A DNA stretch of 64,000 bases from Moritella yayanosii (GCF_900465055.1 NZ_LS483250.1:2480001-2544000); one strand, 5' to 3'. Shown: positions 16,181 to 27,200, numbered from the stretch's first letter. Program-made: numbers and translations. Notes: generated by a model not told the origin, from the sequence alone.

Positions 16181-17404
16181 TCAAGCCACATCTAAGTTGA
16201 ATGCAGCGTGCAATGCACGTACACCGAGTTCTAAATGTTGCTCGTCAACGATCACTGAAATTTTAATTTCAGAGGTCGAAATCAACTGCATGTTGATCCC
16301 TTCATTACCTAAAACTTCAAACATTGTTTTAGCGACCCCTGGATGATTCCACATACCGACACCGACTATTGAAATTTTAGCAATACGATCGTTACCTTGC
16401 ACATCTTTTCCAGATAATTCTGCACAAGTCTTTTCCAAGAGTACTCTCGCGGCTTGGTAATCGTCACGATGAACAGTAAAAGTGAAATCAACAAGGCCAT
16501 CTTTACTATGTGCATTTTGAACGATAACGTCGACATCAATACCAGCATCACCAATTGGCGTTAAGATATTGGCTGCGACTAAAGGTTCATCAGGAATACC
16601 TGATATGGTTAAACTTGCTTCATCGCGGTTAAACGCAATGCCAGATATGATTGCTGATTCCATTTTTTTTACGTCCTCGTAAGTAATCAATGTTCCTTCA
16701 CCCTCTTCAAATGAAGATAGTACACGTAAAGGTACATTGTATTTCCCTGCAAATTCGACCGCACGAATTTGTAATACTTTGGCACCTAAGCTCGCCATTT
16801 CAAGCATCTCTTCGAACGTGATGCGATCTAATTTCCGTGCGCGCGGTTCAACCCGAGGGTCGGTGGTATAGACACCATTAACGTCAGTATAAATCTGACA
16901 TTCATCAGCTTTCAGCACAGCTGCAATTGCAACTGCGGTAGTGTCCGAGCCGCCGCGCCCTAACGTCGTGATATTATTATCTTCATCACGACCTTGGAAA
17001 CCTGCCACTACGACCACTTTACCTGCATCTAGATGACGTTGTAAGTTTTCTGTTTCAACAGTTTTGATGCGCGCCTTACCATGGCTGTTATCGGTTTTCA
17101 TTTGAACCTGATCACCCGTCATTGATATCGCATCAACCCCTGCTTTTTGCAGGGCGATGGTTAACAACGCGATAGTGACCTGTTCACCAGTTGAAACTAA
17201 TACATCCAATTCTCTGCGAGCTGCGTGCTCATCAAGTGCTTTTGCCATACCCAGTAAACGGTTAGTTTCACCAGACATTGCCGACACGACCACAACTATT
17301 TGATTACCCTGTTCACAAGATTTTTTCACTCGCTGGGCAACAGCTTCAATTCGCTCAATTGAACCAACTGAAGTACCCCCATATTTTTGTACATACAACG
17401 CCAC
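16181..17404 (-). CDS. Aspartate kinase (two ACT domains)
   Basis: Phosphorylates aspartate, the first step towards lysine, threonine, methionine and diaminopimelate. The 407-residue protein has an amino-acid kinase domain beginning YVQKYGGTSVGS (residues 4-15), with VSTGEQV and GRGGSDTTA (about residues 150-158). It is followed by two ACT domains (from about residue 265), the regulatory fold that binds end-product amino acids. It is of the short class found next to alaS and csrA in many gammaproteobacteria, not a ThrA/MetL fusion. No lysine riboswitch is seen upstream; there is only a hairpin at 17453-17480. I cannot say which amino acid inhibits it, so I leave the symbol empty. Confidence 0.95.
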   Translation of the reverse strand: MALYVQKYGGTSVGSIERIEAVAQRVKKSCEQGNQIVVVVSAMSGETNRLLGMAKALDEHAARRELDVLVSTGEQVTIALLTIALQKAGVDAISMTGDQVQMKTDNSHGKARIKTVETENLQRHLDAGKVVVVAGFQGRDEDNNITTLGRGGSDTTAVAIAAVLKADECQIYTDVNGVYTTDPRVEPRARKLDRITFEEMLEMASLGAKVLQIRAVEFAGKYNVPLRVLSSFEEGEGTLITYEDVKKMESAIISGIAFNRDEASLTISGIPDEPLVAANILTPIGDAGIDVDVIVQNAHSKDGLVDFTFTVHRDDYQAARVLLEKTCAELSGKDVQGNDRIAKISIVGVGMWNHPGVAKTMFEVLGNEGINMQLISTSEIKISVIVDEQHLELGVRALHAAFNLDVA

Positions 17405-17452
17405 AACAACTTCCTTTAATAACCTTTAAATTTATCACCGCCTGTGCTCAGA

Positions 17453-17480
17453 ACAAGAAGTAGTACCGTCTACTTCTTGT
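17453..17480 (-). other. Hairpin between alaS and the aspartokinase gene
   Basis: An 11-bp perfect stem ACAAGAAGTAG/CTACTTCTTGT with a 6-base loop. On the minus strand it is followed by a non-T-rich sequence, so it is not a typical terminator. It could stabilise or process the alaS mRNA. Confidence 0.45.
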
Positions 17481-17567
17481 CATTACACTGTTTATTTAAA
17501 CTTCGTTAACCACCATTAACGACTCGTTAATCATTGCTAACTAACTATTTGTAATTAAAGTAATTAA

Positions 17568-20189
17568 TTACAGTTTTTCAGTTAACCAAGGCATCACTGA
17601 TTCAAGTGCTGCTGGTAATGCTTCCGGGTTTGAACCACCCGCTTGCGCCATATCTGGACGACCGCCACCTTTACCACCAACTTGAACAGCAAGGAAGCTG
17701 ACTAGCTCACCCGCTTTCACTTTACCGATTAAGTCTTTAGTTACACCGGTGATCAGGTTAACTTTACCTTCGCCTGGAATACCAAGCACAATAATACCGC
17801 TTTGCAGTTTGTTCTTCAGTTCATCCATCGAGCTACGTAGCGACTTAGGATCAGCACCTTTTAGGTTAGCAACAAGTATTTTAACACCGTTAATCACTTG
17901 TACCTGGTCGATCAAGTTAGCATTCGCTGCACTGGCGACTTGTATGTTTAACTTCTCAACTTCTTTTTCTAGGCTGCGGTTACGGTCGAGTACTTGACTC
18001 ACTTTTGCCACAACTGTGTTTTGGTCCGCTTTCACTAAGCTTGCAGTGTCTTGCATTTTAGCAACCAGATCGTGCACATAAGCCAGTGCAGAATCACCAG
18101 TTACCGCTTCAACACGACGTACACCGGCGGCAATACCGCTCTCAGATAAGATCTTGAAGAAACCAATGTCACCAGTACGTTTAACATGCGTACCACCACA
18201 TAGTTCGATTGAGAAGTCACCCATGCGTACGACACGCACTTCATCATCGTATTTCTCACCGAATAACGCCATTGCACCGGCTTCACGCGCCGCATCAATG
18301 TCCATGACTTCCGTTACAACTTCGTGGTTAGCACGAATTTGAGCGTTAACAAGGCGTTCAACTTCAATCAGTTGCGCAGGCGTTACCCCTTCAAAATGTG
18401 AGAAGTCAAAACGTAAACGTTCCGGTAATACTAATGAACCTTTCTGTTGTACATTATCACCAACAACTTTACGTAATGCGGCGTGTGCTAAATGAGTAAC
18501 AGAGTGATTAAGGCCAATCGCTTTACGACGACTTACATCAACATCGGCGATAACTTGGCTATTTACTTCGATCACACCCGAAACTGACCCGAAGTGAACA
18601 GTTGCATTACCCGCTTTCTTGGTATCTGTTACCGTAAATACTACATCACCAATTTTGATCACACCTTGGTCACCAGATTGGCCACCCGCTTCTGCGTAGA
18701 ATGGTGTTTTGTTTAATACAATCGCACCTTCTTGACCGTCATTTAACAGCTCAACTTCAGCGTTATCTTTAATTAATGCCACGATTTGTGCATCAGATGT
18801 CAGCGTTTGGTAACCCAAAAATTCAGTTTTCGCATCAATTTTTAGCATCTCGTTGTAATCAGTGCCAAAGTTAGAACCTTGACGTGCGCGATTACGTTGC
18901 GCTTCCATTGCGGCTTTAAAGCCGTCTTCGTCAATCGTTAGCTCACGTTCACGGGCAATATCAGCGGTTAAATCCGATGGGAAACCATAGGTATCGTAAA
19001 GTTTGAATACCACATCACCCGGAACCACTTTGCCGTCTAGTTGTGACAGTTCGTTGTCTAAAATGTTCAGACCACGCTCTAGTGTTTTACCAAACTGCTC
19101 TTCTTCGATAAGTAAGATTTTTTCAACAGTTGCTTGTTGATTTACCAAATCGTCTGAAATGTCACCCATGAGTTCGACCATTTTCGCAACCAGTTTGTGG
19201 AAGAATGGACCTTTAGCGCCAAGCTTATTACCGTGACGGACTGCACGACGGATAATACGACGCAGCACATAACCACGACCTTCGTTTGATGGCATAACAC
19301 CGTCAGAGATCAGGAAGCTACATGCACGGATGTGATCGGCAATGACGCGTAATGATTTATTTTCTAAATCTGTAGTACCGATAATCTTTGCAACATGCTT
19401 GATTAAGCTTTGGAAGATATCGATTTCGTAGTTTGAATGTACGTTTTGCATAATTGCAGCAATACGCTCAAGACCCATACCGGTATCCACCGATGGTTTT
19501 GGTAATTCTTCCATAGTGCCGTCAGCTTGACGGTTAAACTGCATGAACACTAAGTTCCAGATCTCAATAAAACGGTCACCGTCTTCTTCTGGAGAGCCAG
19601 GAACGCCACCTGGAATGTCTTCGCCGTGATCGTAGAATATTTCAGAACATGGACCACATGGGCCAGTATCACCCATTGACCAGAAGTTATCTGATTCAAA
19701 CTTTTTCTCTACTGATTTATCGCCAATACGAATAATTTTATCTTCTGGCACGCCGACTTTATTCGCCCAGAATGAAAATGCTTCATTATCACTTTCATAC
19801 ACAGTAACAAGTAACTTGTCTTTTGGTATTTTCAGAACAACGGTTAAGAATTCCCATGCAAATAAGATCGCATCTTCTTTAAAGTAATCACCAAAGCTGA
19901 AGTTACCTAACATTTCAAAGAATGTATGGTGACGCGCAGTGTAACCTACGTTATCTAAGTCATTGTGTTTACCACCAGCACGTACACAGCGTTGCGACGT
20001 TGTGGCACGTGTATATGAACGTTGTTCTGCACCGAGGAATACGTCTTTAAATTGGTTCATGCCCGCATTTGTAAATAACAAAGTTGGATCATTAGCAGGA
20101 ACAAGTGAGCTACTTGTTCCTTTGTTGTGCCCTTTACTGGCAAAATAATCAAGAAACGCATTGCGGATCTCAGCTGTAGACATAGTCAT
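17568..20189 (-). CDS. alaS: Alanine--tRNA ligase
   Basis: Class II aminoacyl-tRNA synthetase charging tRNA-Ala, with an editing domain. It is 873 residues, close to the 876 of E. coli. The N-terminus [21 protein letters not shown] is typical, and [15 protein letters not shown] belongs to the aminoacylation core. The editing domain carries the zinc-binding [11 protein letters not shown] segment and [10 protein letters not shown]. The C-terminal oligomerisation domain ends with the glycine-rich [20 protein letters not shown] stands eight bases before the first ATG at 20189, so I chose it over the ATG two codons in. It is upstream of aspartokinase on the same strand. Confidence 0.97.
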   Translation of the reverse strand: MTMSTAEIRNAFLDYFASKGHNKGTSSSLVPANDPTLLFTNAGMNQFKDVFLGAEQRSYTRATTSQRCVRAGGKHNDLDNVGYTARHHTFFEMLGNFSFGDYFKEDAILFAWEFLTVVLKIPKDKLLVTVYESDNEAFSFWANKVGVPEDKIIRIGDKSVEKKFESDNFWSMGDTGPCGPCSEIFYDHGEDIPGGVPGSPEEDGDRFIEIWNLVFMQFNRQADGTMEELPKPSVDTGMGLERIAAIMQNVHSNYEIDIFQSLIKHVAKIIGTTDLENKSLRVIADHIRACSFLISDGVMPSNEGRGYVLRRIIRRAVRHGNKLGAKGPFFHKLVAKMVELMGDISDDLVNQQATVEKILLIEEEQFGKTLERGLNILDNELSQLDGKVVPGDVVFKLYDTYGFPSDLTADIARERELTIDEDGFKAAMEAQRNRARQGSNFGTDYNEMLKIDAKTEFLGYQTLTSDAQIVALIKDNAEVELLNDGQEGAIVLNKTPFYAEAGGQSGDQGVIKIGDVVFTVTDTKKAGNATVHFGSVSGVIEVNSQVIADVDVSRRKAIGLNHSVTHLAHAALRKVVGDNVQQKGSLVLPERLRFDFSHFEGVTPAQLIEVERLVNAQIRANHEVVTEVMDIDAAREAGAMALFGEKYDDEVRVVRMGDFSIELCGGTHVKRTGDIGFFKILSESGIAAGVRRVEAVTGDSALAYVHDLVAKMQDTASLVKADQNTVVAKVSQVLDRNRSLEKEVEKLNIQVASAANANLIDQVQVINGVKILVANLKGADPKSLRSSMDELKNKLQSGIIVLGIPGEGKVNLITGVTKDLIGKVKAGELVSFLAVQVGGKGGGRPDMAQAGGSNPEALPAALESVMPWLTEKL

Positions 20190-20266
20190 GTAATTGTCCT
20201 GGGTGCTTAAAATATGAGCGATTGTTTAGATGTAATAATATAAACGGATCTGTTAATGAAGTGATT

Positions 20267-20373
20267 ATACCCAAACCGCGTCAAAATGCTAACTCAGAGA
20301 CACCCTTGAGGCTGTATTTTACCTGTGTTATTAATCCAATCAGTAAAGATATACCCAAGTTACTTCAAGATGC
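20267..20373. repeat. Two degenerate copies of a short dispersed repeat
   Basis: Bases 20267-20290 and 20350-20373 share the pattern TATACCCAA...TCAA.ATGC, in the same orientation 83 bases apart. I recall near-identical TATACCCAAGTTACTTCAAGATGC-like words in intergenic DNA of vibrios and relatives; that is recollection, not a search. They lie between alaS and glnB. Confidence 0.4.
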
Positions 20374-20382
20374 TATATCAGC

Positions 20383-20421
20383 CGAAAAAAAAGCACCGAA
20401 CATAAATGCGCGGTGCTTTTC
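20383..20421 (-). terminator. glnB terminator
   Basis: Minus-strand stem AGCACCG/CGGTGCT (20411-20417 with 20392-20398) followed by eight T. It sits 43 bases after the glnB stop. Confidence 0.88.
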
Positions 20422-20463
20422 AAAAATTATATCTATTTCAGCAAGCCATCTCACTGATAATAA

Positions 20464-20853
<390 letters not shown>

Positions 20854-20917
20854 TCAAATTGCCAATCAGACAAGCAATTAAATCGATGAAATTGTTAAAC
20901 TTATGATTTAACGCTAA

Positions 20918-21352
20918 TCACCAGCAATCCGCTGTTACTGTATTTTCGCTATTCAACGAGGTCGTCACACCAAAATGATCAATCGTGAAAGAGGTACAAT
21001 CGGTATCATTTTCCTGCGTACTTGCAGCTTCGACAGTCGCGATTATCGTATAGTTGTTTTTAGTACTACTCGCGCCAAGTGCAAAACTGTAATAGTCACT
21101 GTCATCATGCCAGCCAGATCCAGATAAGGTATGCGTCGCGCCACTGGCTAATGACGTTGCATACTGACCATGATCTAAATAAAACTGCTCTTGCAATAAC
21201 TGCGCTTTATACAATGCCGTTTTTGCATCATTACGATTGTTACTCATAATATAAGCACTGTAAGAGGGATAACCAATACCCGCTAAGATGCCAACAATCG
21301 CCACCACGATCATCAGTTCAACTAGGGTAAAACCGGTTTGTTTATTTGCCAT
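20918..21352 (-). CDS. pilE: Type IV pilin-like protein PilE
   Basis: A 144-residue prepilin. The leader MANKQTG is cut before FTLVELMIVVAIVGILAGIG, the class IVa signature with Glu at mature position 5. The globular part has paired cysteines (DTDC and ADCW at the C-terminus), a PilE/minor pilin trait. It is the last gene of the pilV-W-X-Y1-E operon; its ATG overlaps the pilY1 stop by one base. In P. aeruginosa the gene in this place encodes the minor pilin PilE, which primes pilus assembly with PilV, PilW, PilX and PilY1. It is probably minor rather than the major pilin, by position. Confidence 0.88.
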   Translation of the reverse strand: MANKQTGFTLVELMIVVAIVGILAGIGYPSYSAYIMSNNRNDAKTALYKAQLLQEQFYLDHGQYATSLASGATHTLSGSGWHDDSDYYSFALGASSTKNNYTIIATVEAASTQENDTDCTSFTIDHFGVTTSLNSENTVTADCW

Positions 21353-24300
21353 TATAGGGCAGCCTCATTGAAGTAACGGTAGATAGGGCGTGGACTTAAC
21401 GTTACCTCAGTATCGATAGTACCGGTGGGGGTTGGCACTCCTCCGATATCAGTAGTATCTCCCTTACCTGCACCTAAAATACGTAATACTGATTTACCAT
21501 CATAAATTCGAGCATGAACAGTAAGGTCTTTTGCTATTACATTCGATAAACGGCGATAAAATTTGATTTTACCAGTATTCATATTAACCTGATAATAATG
21601 ACTATTCCCTGATTGATTAAAAACACACTGTTCAGCTGTAACAATATAATCACTAGTAAAAGGGGTATAGGTATTAAAATGAACCACGCCATTGATAACA
21701 ACAGCATTACCTAGCGACTTCTCACCGCCTAATATACCATCAGCGGCATCATCTTCATTCAATTTAAATTGCCAACCGTTAATATTATTTTCACTATCAA
21801 TTGGTATAGATAAAGGTGTTATGTCTTCATTATTTGGATCAAGTACTGGTGTTGAATATGAAATTTTCGCTAAGTCATCACCACCTATCGGAGAAATTAG
21901 TGGCTTTTCACCTACCTTATCCCCCCAAACTATAGGATAAATATCACTATCTTTAATATTATAAAAATAATTTTGAACCGATTTATCCGAATTAGGCCGT
22001 GTAATATCGCCACTGCCTAATAAGATACCATCATATAAATTAAGGCCATCTCTTGCTCTAACAATTGATGGGGCATTAAAAAATCGACGATCATCTTTGC
22101 CATCGCCACCTAAATTCGCTAGCTTTCGAACTCTCCACTTCGTTTTATCAACTGAAGTTCCTAACGTATTCAATATTGCGGGCATATCGATTCGATAAAT
22201 GTTACCACCGGTATCACCAACATAAATACGGTCCGTATAACCATCACCATCACTATCAAGCACCGCGACTTGACTGGCAATACTATCTTTAAAACTATGA
22301 TTACTTGGATTAGAATCTGCGCTTGTAAAAGATTCAACGATATCACCAGTTAACGCATCGACCACATAAATAGCCCGTCCTTTTGTATCTTTACCAGAGC
22401 AATCATCTGTAGTACATGTATCTTTCCTAGGATCATACCCACCAGAAAATATCAATACCGGCTTACTATTGTCACTTTCATTACTACTTTGGAATACTTT
22501 AGTCACGACCGGTTTAGACCACGTTTGCCCTAACTCAGTAAAGCCCGGAGTTGTACTATCCACACTCCATTTCAATGATGGCGGCTCGGTGCCTTTACCA
22601 AGATCAAGCGTGTAATAAGCACTACCGCCTCTGCGCATCCCAAATGTAACAAGGTGCTTTGCTTGTGTAGAGTCAAAATATTCAATATCAACAGCAGAAC
22701 CATCGACTCCATATTCACGTTGAACACCAGCGGCCAATACACCACTAGCTCGTAATGAAAGTGCATACTTCAATTTATTAATCGGTATAAAAGCCCACTT
22801 CTCTTCTACAGTTCGTCCTTTGTCTTCGAATGCATGGAAGAAACCAGCATTAGTACCAATAAATATTTGTGGATAAGCCGGATTGGTTGAAGTTCCGAAC
22901 TGGATGACAAGTGGAGATGAATGCATTGGATCACCAAAAATATCTTTTCGATATTCTTGCCCTGTTGCATCAATCCCTAATAGCCAATTAATATTTTCGG
23001 CAACATGCTGGCGGATTTCATCATCAGAATCATTAACATCAACTTCAATACCCAATTTAATCGCAAGCTCCCTATCCTCATCAGCTGATAGTCCATAAGC
23101 TTCTTTCAAATTAGCAATATTCAAATCAACTAAAGGCTCGGTCAAATCATCATTGTTAAAGTATATTTTACGAGGATTGAATGTTGCACTCGCGCCTGAC
23201 ACTGGTGAACGTAATGAATAAGCTTCAACCACGCCCCCTGACTTAATCGAGTTAGTTTTATTGCTTGTACTCCAGCCGCTGTAAACAGAATTCTTAAAAT
23301 ACGTAGTCGAACTCGCACCTGAAGCCGTAGAGGCTAATGCAGCCTTGAAAACTGGAGCCGCAGTAGATGTTGCAGGTTCACTCCAAGCACTCAAAACGCC
23401 AGCATCCGTAACCTTAAATTTCTTCAGATTGCCCATCCAACGACTGGTGACATTGGCTTCAAACATAGAATAATAAACATTATCGCTATTTTGAGTCGCA
23501 TAACTTGAATCGATAGAAGTACCGACGTTACTTGCAGTGCTATTCTGCCTTGCTCTTATATCAGCGAAAGCATTTAGCAACTGAGTTTTCAACGCGTTAG
23601 CATCAGATGCACGATAATATTTACCCCCTCCGCCTTTAGCAGTCTTATCGAGTAAGTTTTCATTCGCTGCCGGAATCCTTGTATTACCACTCTCATCGAC
23701 AGTGCCAATACCCACAGTATAAGTAATAATACGTTCAGTTACATCGGGCGTACTAGGGTTCATATCATTGGTTGCGAGCCAGTGCGACAGAACAGGCATA
23801 TAGTTTTTCTTACAATCAATGTCGGCCATCTCAACAGCTTTGCTTACGTCGGCATTCGGTAAACTCATAATATCTGAATTTGCATCATCATCGTGATCAT
23901 GCGCATCAATAGGACCAACACAGTCAAAAAAGTTAAAGGGTGAGTCCGTGACATCATGATAACCAGGAGACACAATAATAATATATGCCTCGGTTTGACA
24001 AGTTTGACTCCATTCCATTAATGGGTTTATATATTTACGGTTATTGCGATCACCTTCTTCAACGCTACGATCTCGATTAGGTCTAGATAACAGAGAAAAT
24101 TTATCCCCATATTTAATCTGTTTACCATAAAGATATAAATACCCTTCGTATAAACTCTCACAAAGTGCAGAACGATTCATTCTGGTCGTCAGAATATCAC
24201 CGACTTTATCTTTAAGTACACGAGCTGAATTAGTATCATAAGTTTGAATACCAGATAAAATTCGGCCGCCATGATTATTTGCAATCTTAGACCAAGTTTT

Positions 24301-25362
24301 ATAACCTTCATTTGAATTAAAAACTTCTAGGCCTGTTTTTATATCCGTTGTATCCAACATCAAATCTAGGATAACTTTCTTTGCTATTTGTAAATTGGAC
24401 AGCATGAAGTTACCATCAACAACACTGCCATTTTTAGCTAGCTCGGCCCACTTAACTAAATTTTCAGAATAGACGTAAGCTTTATATTCTGACCCTGTTA
24501 TTGGATAAGGCGTACTACCATATCCAGCATTCCAAATAGAATCCAAAGTTCCATTACCAAGATTAGTTAAATCTAAAATTCTTTCTGCATCGGCTACTGG
24601 ATAGCCTTGTCTATTTGAGTCTTCTGCATAATTATCATTCACTCCATCTCCAGAATATATATCATCCCCATTTACATCTGTACCTTGGTAATCGCCTTCA
24701 GGACGGGAAATTATTTGGTTATGTTCATAACCAGGATTTTTTATTACGCTATTATCTATATCTTTAGCACATTCAACATAATTGTAAAAAATATCACTTT
24801 CTTCAGCAAGCTCTAACCATTTATAACGTATACCGGTGAATAAGCTTGATGAATAATGAAGCCATCTTTTATAGCTATTTCCAAACGCCCCCAAAGCCCC
24901 ATCCAAATCCTCCAAAGCCGAATAACAATTCATCTCTACAGATTCAAATTTATCATTAGAACCAAGACGAGGGATCGTATTAACAAAACTAGTATATGTC
25001 GGGTTTAAAGCAGTTTCTGGATTTGCTAATCCTTCTTTTGCAATGGTAACTAAAGAATCATGCTCTAAATTAGTAGCGGCTGCTGCTTTAGAGTAATAAT
25101 AAAATTCATCTCCAAATAAGTTATCTGCCAACTTTTCACCCAAGGTGTCAGATACTGGGGGATAAGCAATATGCGGGTCATATCGATTAGGGTAAGGATA
25201 ATCAACTTTATCTTTCATGTGAGAAGATGTATCTAGAATAATAAGAACTTGTGGTTCTCTGTTTTTTAATTCAGCTTGATAAATCTCACTTTCATCAGCA
25301 ATAACGCTGAGGCTTGATATAGCGAACAAGATGACACTTACTGGTTTGAAAATCCTTTTCAT
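21352..25362 (-). CDS. pilY1: PilY1-type pilus tip adhesin / assembly factor
   Basis: A 1336-residue exported protein with an N-terminal signal peptide (cleavage near residue 22, SVIA). A von Willebrand A-like region follows; its metal site reads DTSSH near residue 44 instead of the canonical DxSxS. The C-terminal half (from about residue 790) is the PilC/PilY1 beta-propeller, with repeated IFIGTNAGFFHAFE and IYVGDTGGNIYRID blades. A calcium-binding loop DSDGDGYTD lies at about residues 1034-1042, comparable to the loop needed for retraction control in P. aeruginosa PilY1. The long N-terminal half is strikingly AT-rich and asparagine-rich compared with neighbours. Role: pilus biogenesis, adhesion and possibly mechanosensing. 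Confidence 0.9.
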   Translation of the reverse strand: MKRIFKPVSVILFAISSLSVIADESEIYQAELKNREPQVLIILDTSSHMKDKVDYPYPNRYDPHIAYPPVSDTLGEKLADNLFGDEFYYYSKAAAATNLEHDSLVTIAKEGLANPETALNPTYTSFVNTIPRLGSNDKFESVEMNCYSALEDLDGALGAFGNSYKRWLHYSSSLFTGIRYKWLELAEESDIFYNYVECAKDIDNSVIKNPGYEHNQIISRPEGDYQGTDVNGDDIYSGDGVNDNYAEDSNRQGYPVADAERILDLTNLGNGTLDSIWNAGYGSTPYPITGSEYKAYVYSENLVKWAELAKNGSVVDGNFMLSNLQIAKKVILDLMLDTTDIKTGLEVFNSNEGYKTWSKIANNHGGRILSGIQTYDTNSARVLKDKVGDILTTRMNRSALCESLYEGYLYLYGKQIKYGDKFSLLSRPNRDRSVEEGDRNNRKYINPLMEWSQTCQTEAYIIIVSPGYHDVTDSPFNFFDCVGPIDAHDHDDDANSDIMSLPNADVSKAVEMADIDCKKNYMPVLSHWLATNDMNPSTPDVTERIITYTVGIGTVDESGNTRIPAANENLLDKTAKGGGGKYYRASDANALKTQLLNAFADIRARQNSTASNVGTSIDSSYATQNSDNVYYSMFEANVTSRWMGNLKKFKVTDAGVLSAWSEPATSTAAPVFKAALASTASGASSTTYFKNSVYSGWSTSNKTNSIKSGGVVEAYSLRSPVSGASATFNPRKIYFNNDDLTEPLVDLNIANLKEAYGLSADEDRELAIKLGIEVDVNDSDDEIRQHVAENINWLLGIDATGQEYRKDIFGDPMHSSPLVIQFGTSTNPAYPQIFIGTNAGFFHAFEDKGRTVEEKWAFIPINKLKYALSLRASGVLAAGVQREYGVDGSAVDIEYFDSTQAKHLVTFGMRRGGSAYYTLDLGKGTEPPSLKWSVDSTTPGFTELGQTWSKPVVTKVFQSSNESDNSKPVLIFSGGYDPRKDTCTTDDCSGKDTKGRAIYVVDALTGDIVESFTSADSNPSNHSFKDSIASQVAVLDSDGDGYTDRIYVGDTGGNIYRIDMPAILNTLGTSVDKTKWRVRKLANLGGDGKDDRRFFNAPSIVRARDGLNLYDGILLGSGDITRPNSDKSVQNYFYNIKDSDIYPIVWGDKVGEKPLISPIGGDDLAKISYSTPVLDPNNEDITPLSIPIDSENNINGWQFKLNEDDAADGILGGEKSLGNAVVINGVVHFNTYTPFTSDYIVTAEQCVFNQSGNSHYYQVNMNTGKIKFYRRLSNVIAKDLTVHARIYDGKSVLRILGAGKGDTTDIGGVPTPTGTIDTEVTLSPRPIYRYFNEAAL

Positions 25363-25372
25363 TACCTAACCT

Positions 25373-25813
25373 CTATTTATTTTGTGCAGCCAAAAATGGT
25401 TGCTCTACACCCGCCGTCATAGCTAGGCCCTGAACTCGACGAGTATTATTTTGTGAAAAATCCATTTTCACAAACCGACAGTTAATTAGATTAATGCTCG
25501 ACGCATTTGCACTGCGCTTGCAGTATCCTTCTCCACGCTGAGTGAGTCCCACGATAATACCTGGAGATTGAATAACACGAAGTGCTGAGCTAGCGGTTGC
25601 AGTTAACTCCATAATGTCATTGATTAAATTAGGATTACTCATCACTTCGCTAAAGCCGCCTAATAACTCTTGCTCATTGGCTAACTTTTCTTGGGTTAAG
25701 CCAATGGCGTTTTGCCCCAATCGCGTTTCAGTGATCACCGCAGCAGCTAATGACGTCAAAACAACCAATATAATGATCACGATAAATAAGGTAATGCCTT
25801 GCTGATTTTTCAT
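25373..25813 (-). CDS. pilX: Minor pilin-like protein PilX
   Basis: A 146-residue protein with the short leader MKNQQG before a hydrophobic N-terminal helix, ITLFIVIIILVVLTSLAAAV. As in other PilX proteins, the mature sequence lacks the canonical glutamate at position 5, being threonine-leucine-phenylalanine rich instead. Two cysteines lie in the C-terminal half (GYCKRS and INCRF). The gene overlaps pilW by four bases and precedes pilY1 by ten. Assignment rests on position between PilW and PilY1 plus the prepilin leader. Confidence 0.82.
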   Translation of the reverse strand: MKNQQGITLFIVIIILVVLTSLAAAVITETRLGQNAIGLTQEKLANEQELLGGFSEVMSNPNLINDIMELTATASSALRVIQSPGIIVGLTQRGEGYCKRSANASSINLINCRFVKMDFSQNNTRRVQGLAMTAGVEQPFLAAQNK

Positions 25814-26742
25814 TGTGTCACCGCCATCATGTTATTGATGATAACGACCGTTGTACTTAATAAAAAACGGCGATAGTTATCATCATTCGGTGGATCAAAA
25901 GGCGTAAATCTGTCATTAAAAGCATCATTGTTATTTAAGGTCAGATCTTTATTTTTAGCGCGAGCGAGTACATAAATGCGCGCGGCGACAATTTGATTAC
26001 TATTCCACATTAACCTGGTAATGCCACTGCTCTCGATATAGCTATTCGCGCGACCATCGCCATTGCTATCAACGCCAAAATTAATGCGAATACGTTCAAT
26101 GTTATTCACCACGAAATCATTAACAAATGCATTATCAATAAAACTGAAACGACTTAATCTCGAACCTTCTGAGGCGTGATTTTGTGTAAAATAGGTATGG
26201 TGTATATAAGGGTATATAAGGGCGTTTTCAATATTAGGGAGGGTACTACCTTTAAATGATGTCGCTTGATAAGATGAAATAGCTACATAGTTGCCATTAG
26301 AACTTACCGCACCAGAAGCGATTATGGTACCTCGGACACGTGCGATAAATAAAACATCACTATCATCCGTAATAGTAAAGCCAGTAGCAAGGCAACCTGC
26401 GGTGCTTACATTCGCACCTGCCGTGATCCCACTAGTACTACTTGCAACACTTGCGGGTAGCATATTACAGCCTCCATCAGCAATAGCGGTAGCAACCGCA
26501 GACGGTACACCCGTCAATCCTTCCCCCGAAAACTCAGCCCAACTGCCAATACTGCGCACATCTTCGACTAAGACCTGCAGCGCTAGCTGTGCCTGCTGCT
26601 GTAAGCTAGATACGGTCGAAGAGCGGTTAGCCGATACCTTCGTATCCACAAACATAGTTGTGATAGACATCATAAGCACTAAACCAATTACCATCGAAAT
26701 AATCAGTTCAACTAAGTTAAAACCCGCTTGCTTCACTGTCAT
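25810..26742 (-). CDS. pilW: Minor pilin PilW
   Basis: A 310-residue prepilin-like protein. The leader MTVKQAG is followed by FNLVELIISMVIGLVLMMS with Glu at position 5. The PilW pattern SSLQQQAQLALQVLVEDVRSIG (about residues 42-63) follows the N-terminal helix. Its length, about twice that of other minor pilins, is typical of PilW. It overlaps pilV upstream and pilX downstream by four bases each (ATGA), showing tight translational coupling. It is expected to form the pilus tip priming complex with PilV, PilX and PilE. Confidence 0.87.
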   Translation of the reverse strand: MTVKQAGFNLVELIISMVIGLVLMMSITTMFVDTKVSANRSSTVSSLQQQAQLALQVLVEDVRSIGSWAEFSGEGLTGVPSAVATAIADGGCNMLPASVASSTSGITAGANVSTAGCLATGFTITDDSDVLFIARVRGTIIASGAVSSNGNYVAISSYQATSFKGSTLPNIENALIYPYIHHTYFTQNHASEGSRLSRFSFIDNAFVNDFVVNNIERIRINFGVDSNGDGRANSYIESSGITRLMWNSNQIVAARIYVLARAKNKDLTLNNNDAFNDRFTPFDPPNDDNYRRFLLSTTVVIINNMMAVTQ

Positions 26743-27200
26743 ATAGCCTCCGAGATCAAACTGGTTAATACCACTTGTCGGCGATTACTGATTGCCTGAC
26801 CGCATGCAGCGCCATTAACAGCTCCTGATGAACTTGCTGCGTTTTGAATCTGCCAACTCACCGCGAAGGTGACGGTTCCAGAGCCTGAACCTAAACCTGT
26901 AATATTACGGCATAACGCCATATTATTGAGTGACGCAGAACTGGCTGCATTCGTGAGAATGTCGGTGATGATGGTGTTTTGGGCAGCGCTGGAATAGGCT
27001 GTAAGCCAACGGGTATCCGCGCGTAATTCTTCCAACGCGGTACGCGCAAGAAAAGAGGCTTGAATTTGCTTGTCTGTATCTGCTAATGATTTCTTCGCAA
27101 TCCCTTGCAATGCCACTATGCCCAACAGGCCAACGGCAAGGATGAATGATGTGATCATCACTTCAATGAGACTGAATCCAGATTCCGTTCTAGATCGCAT
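26739..27200 (-). CDS. pilV: Minor pilin PilV
   Basis: A 153-residue prepilin with leader MRSRTESG before FSLIEVMITSFILAVGLLGIV, the classic PilV/GspI-like start, followed by LQGIAKKSLADTDKQIQASFLARTALEELRA cut by no obvious defect. It is the first gene of the minor-pilin operon visible here. In P. aeruginosa a FimU (FimT/GspH-like) pilin precedes PilV; none is found between this gene and ispH (27201-27446), so FimU must be elsewhere or missing. Confidence 0.87.
   Translation of the reverse strand: MRSRTESGFSLIEVMITSFILAVGLLGIVALQGIAKKSLADTDKQIQASFLARTALEELRADTRWLTAYSSAAQNTIITDILTNAASSASLNNMALCRNITGLGSGSGTVTFAVSWQIQNAASSSGAVNGAACGQAISNRRQVVLTSLISEAI

Noticed and set aside
17405-17567. Lysine riboswitch upstream of the aspartokinase gene
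   Set aside because: Only 163 bases and a single simple hairpin; none of the conserved multi-helix core is visible.
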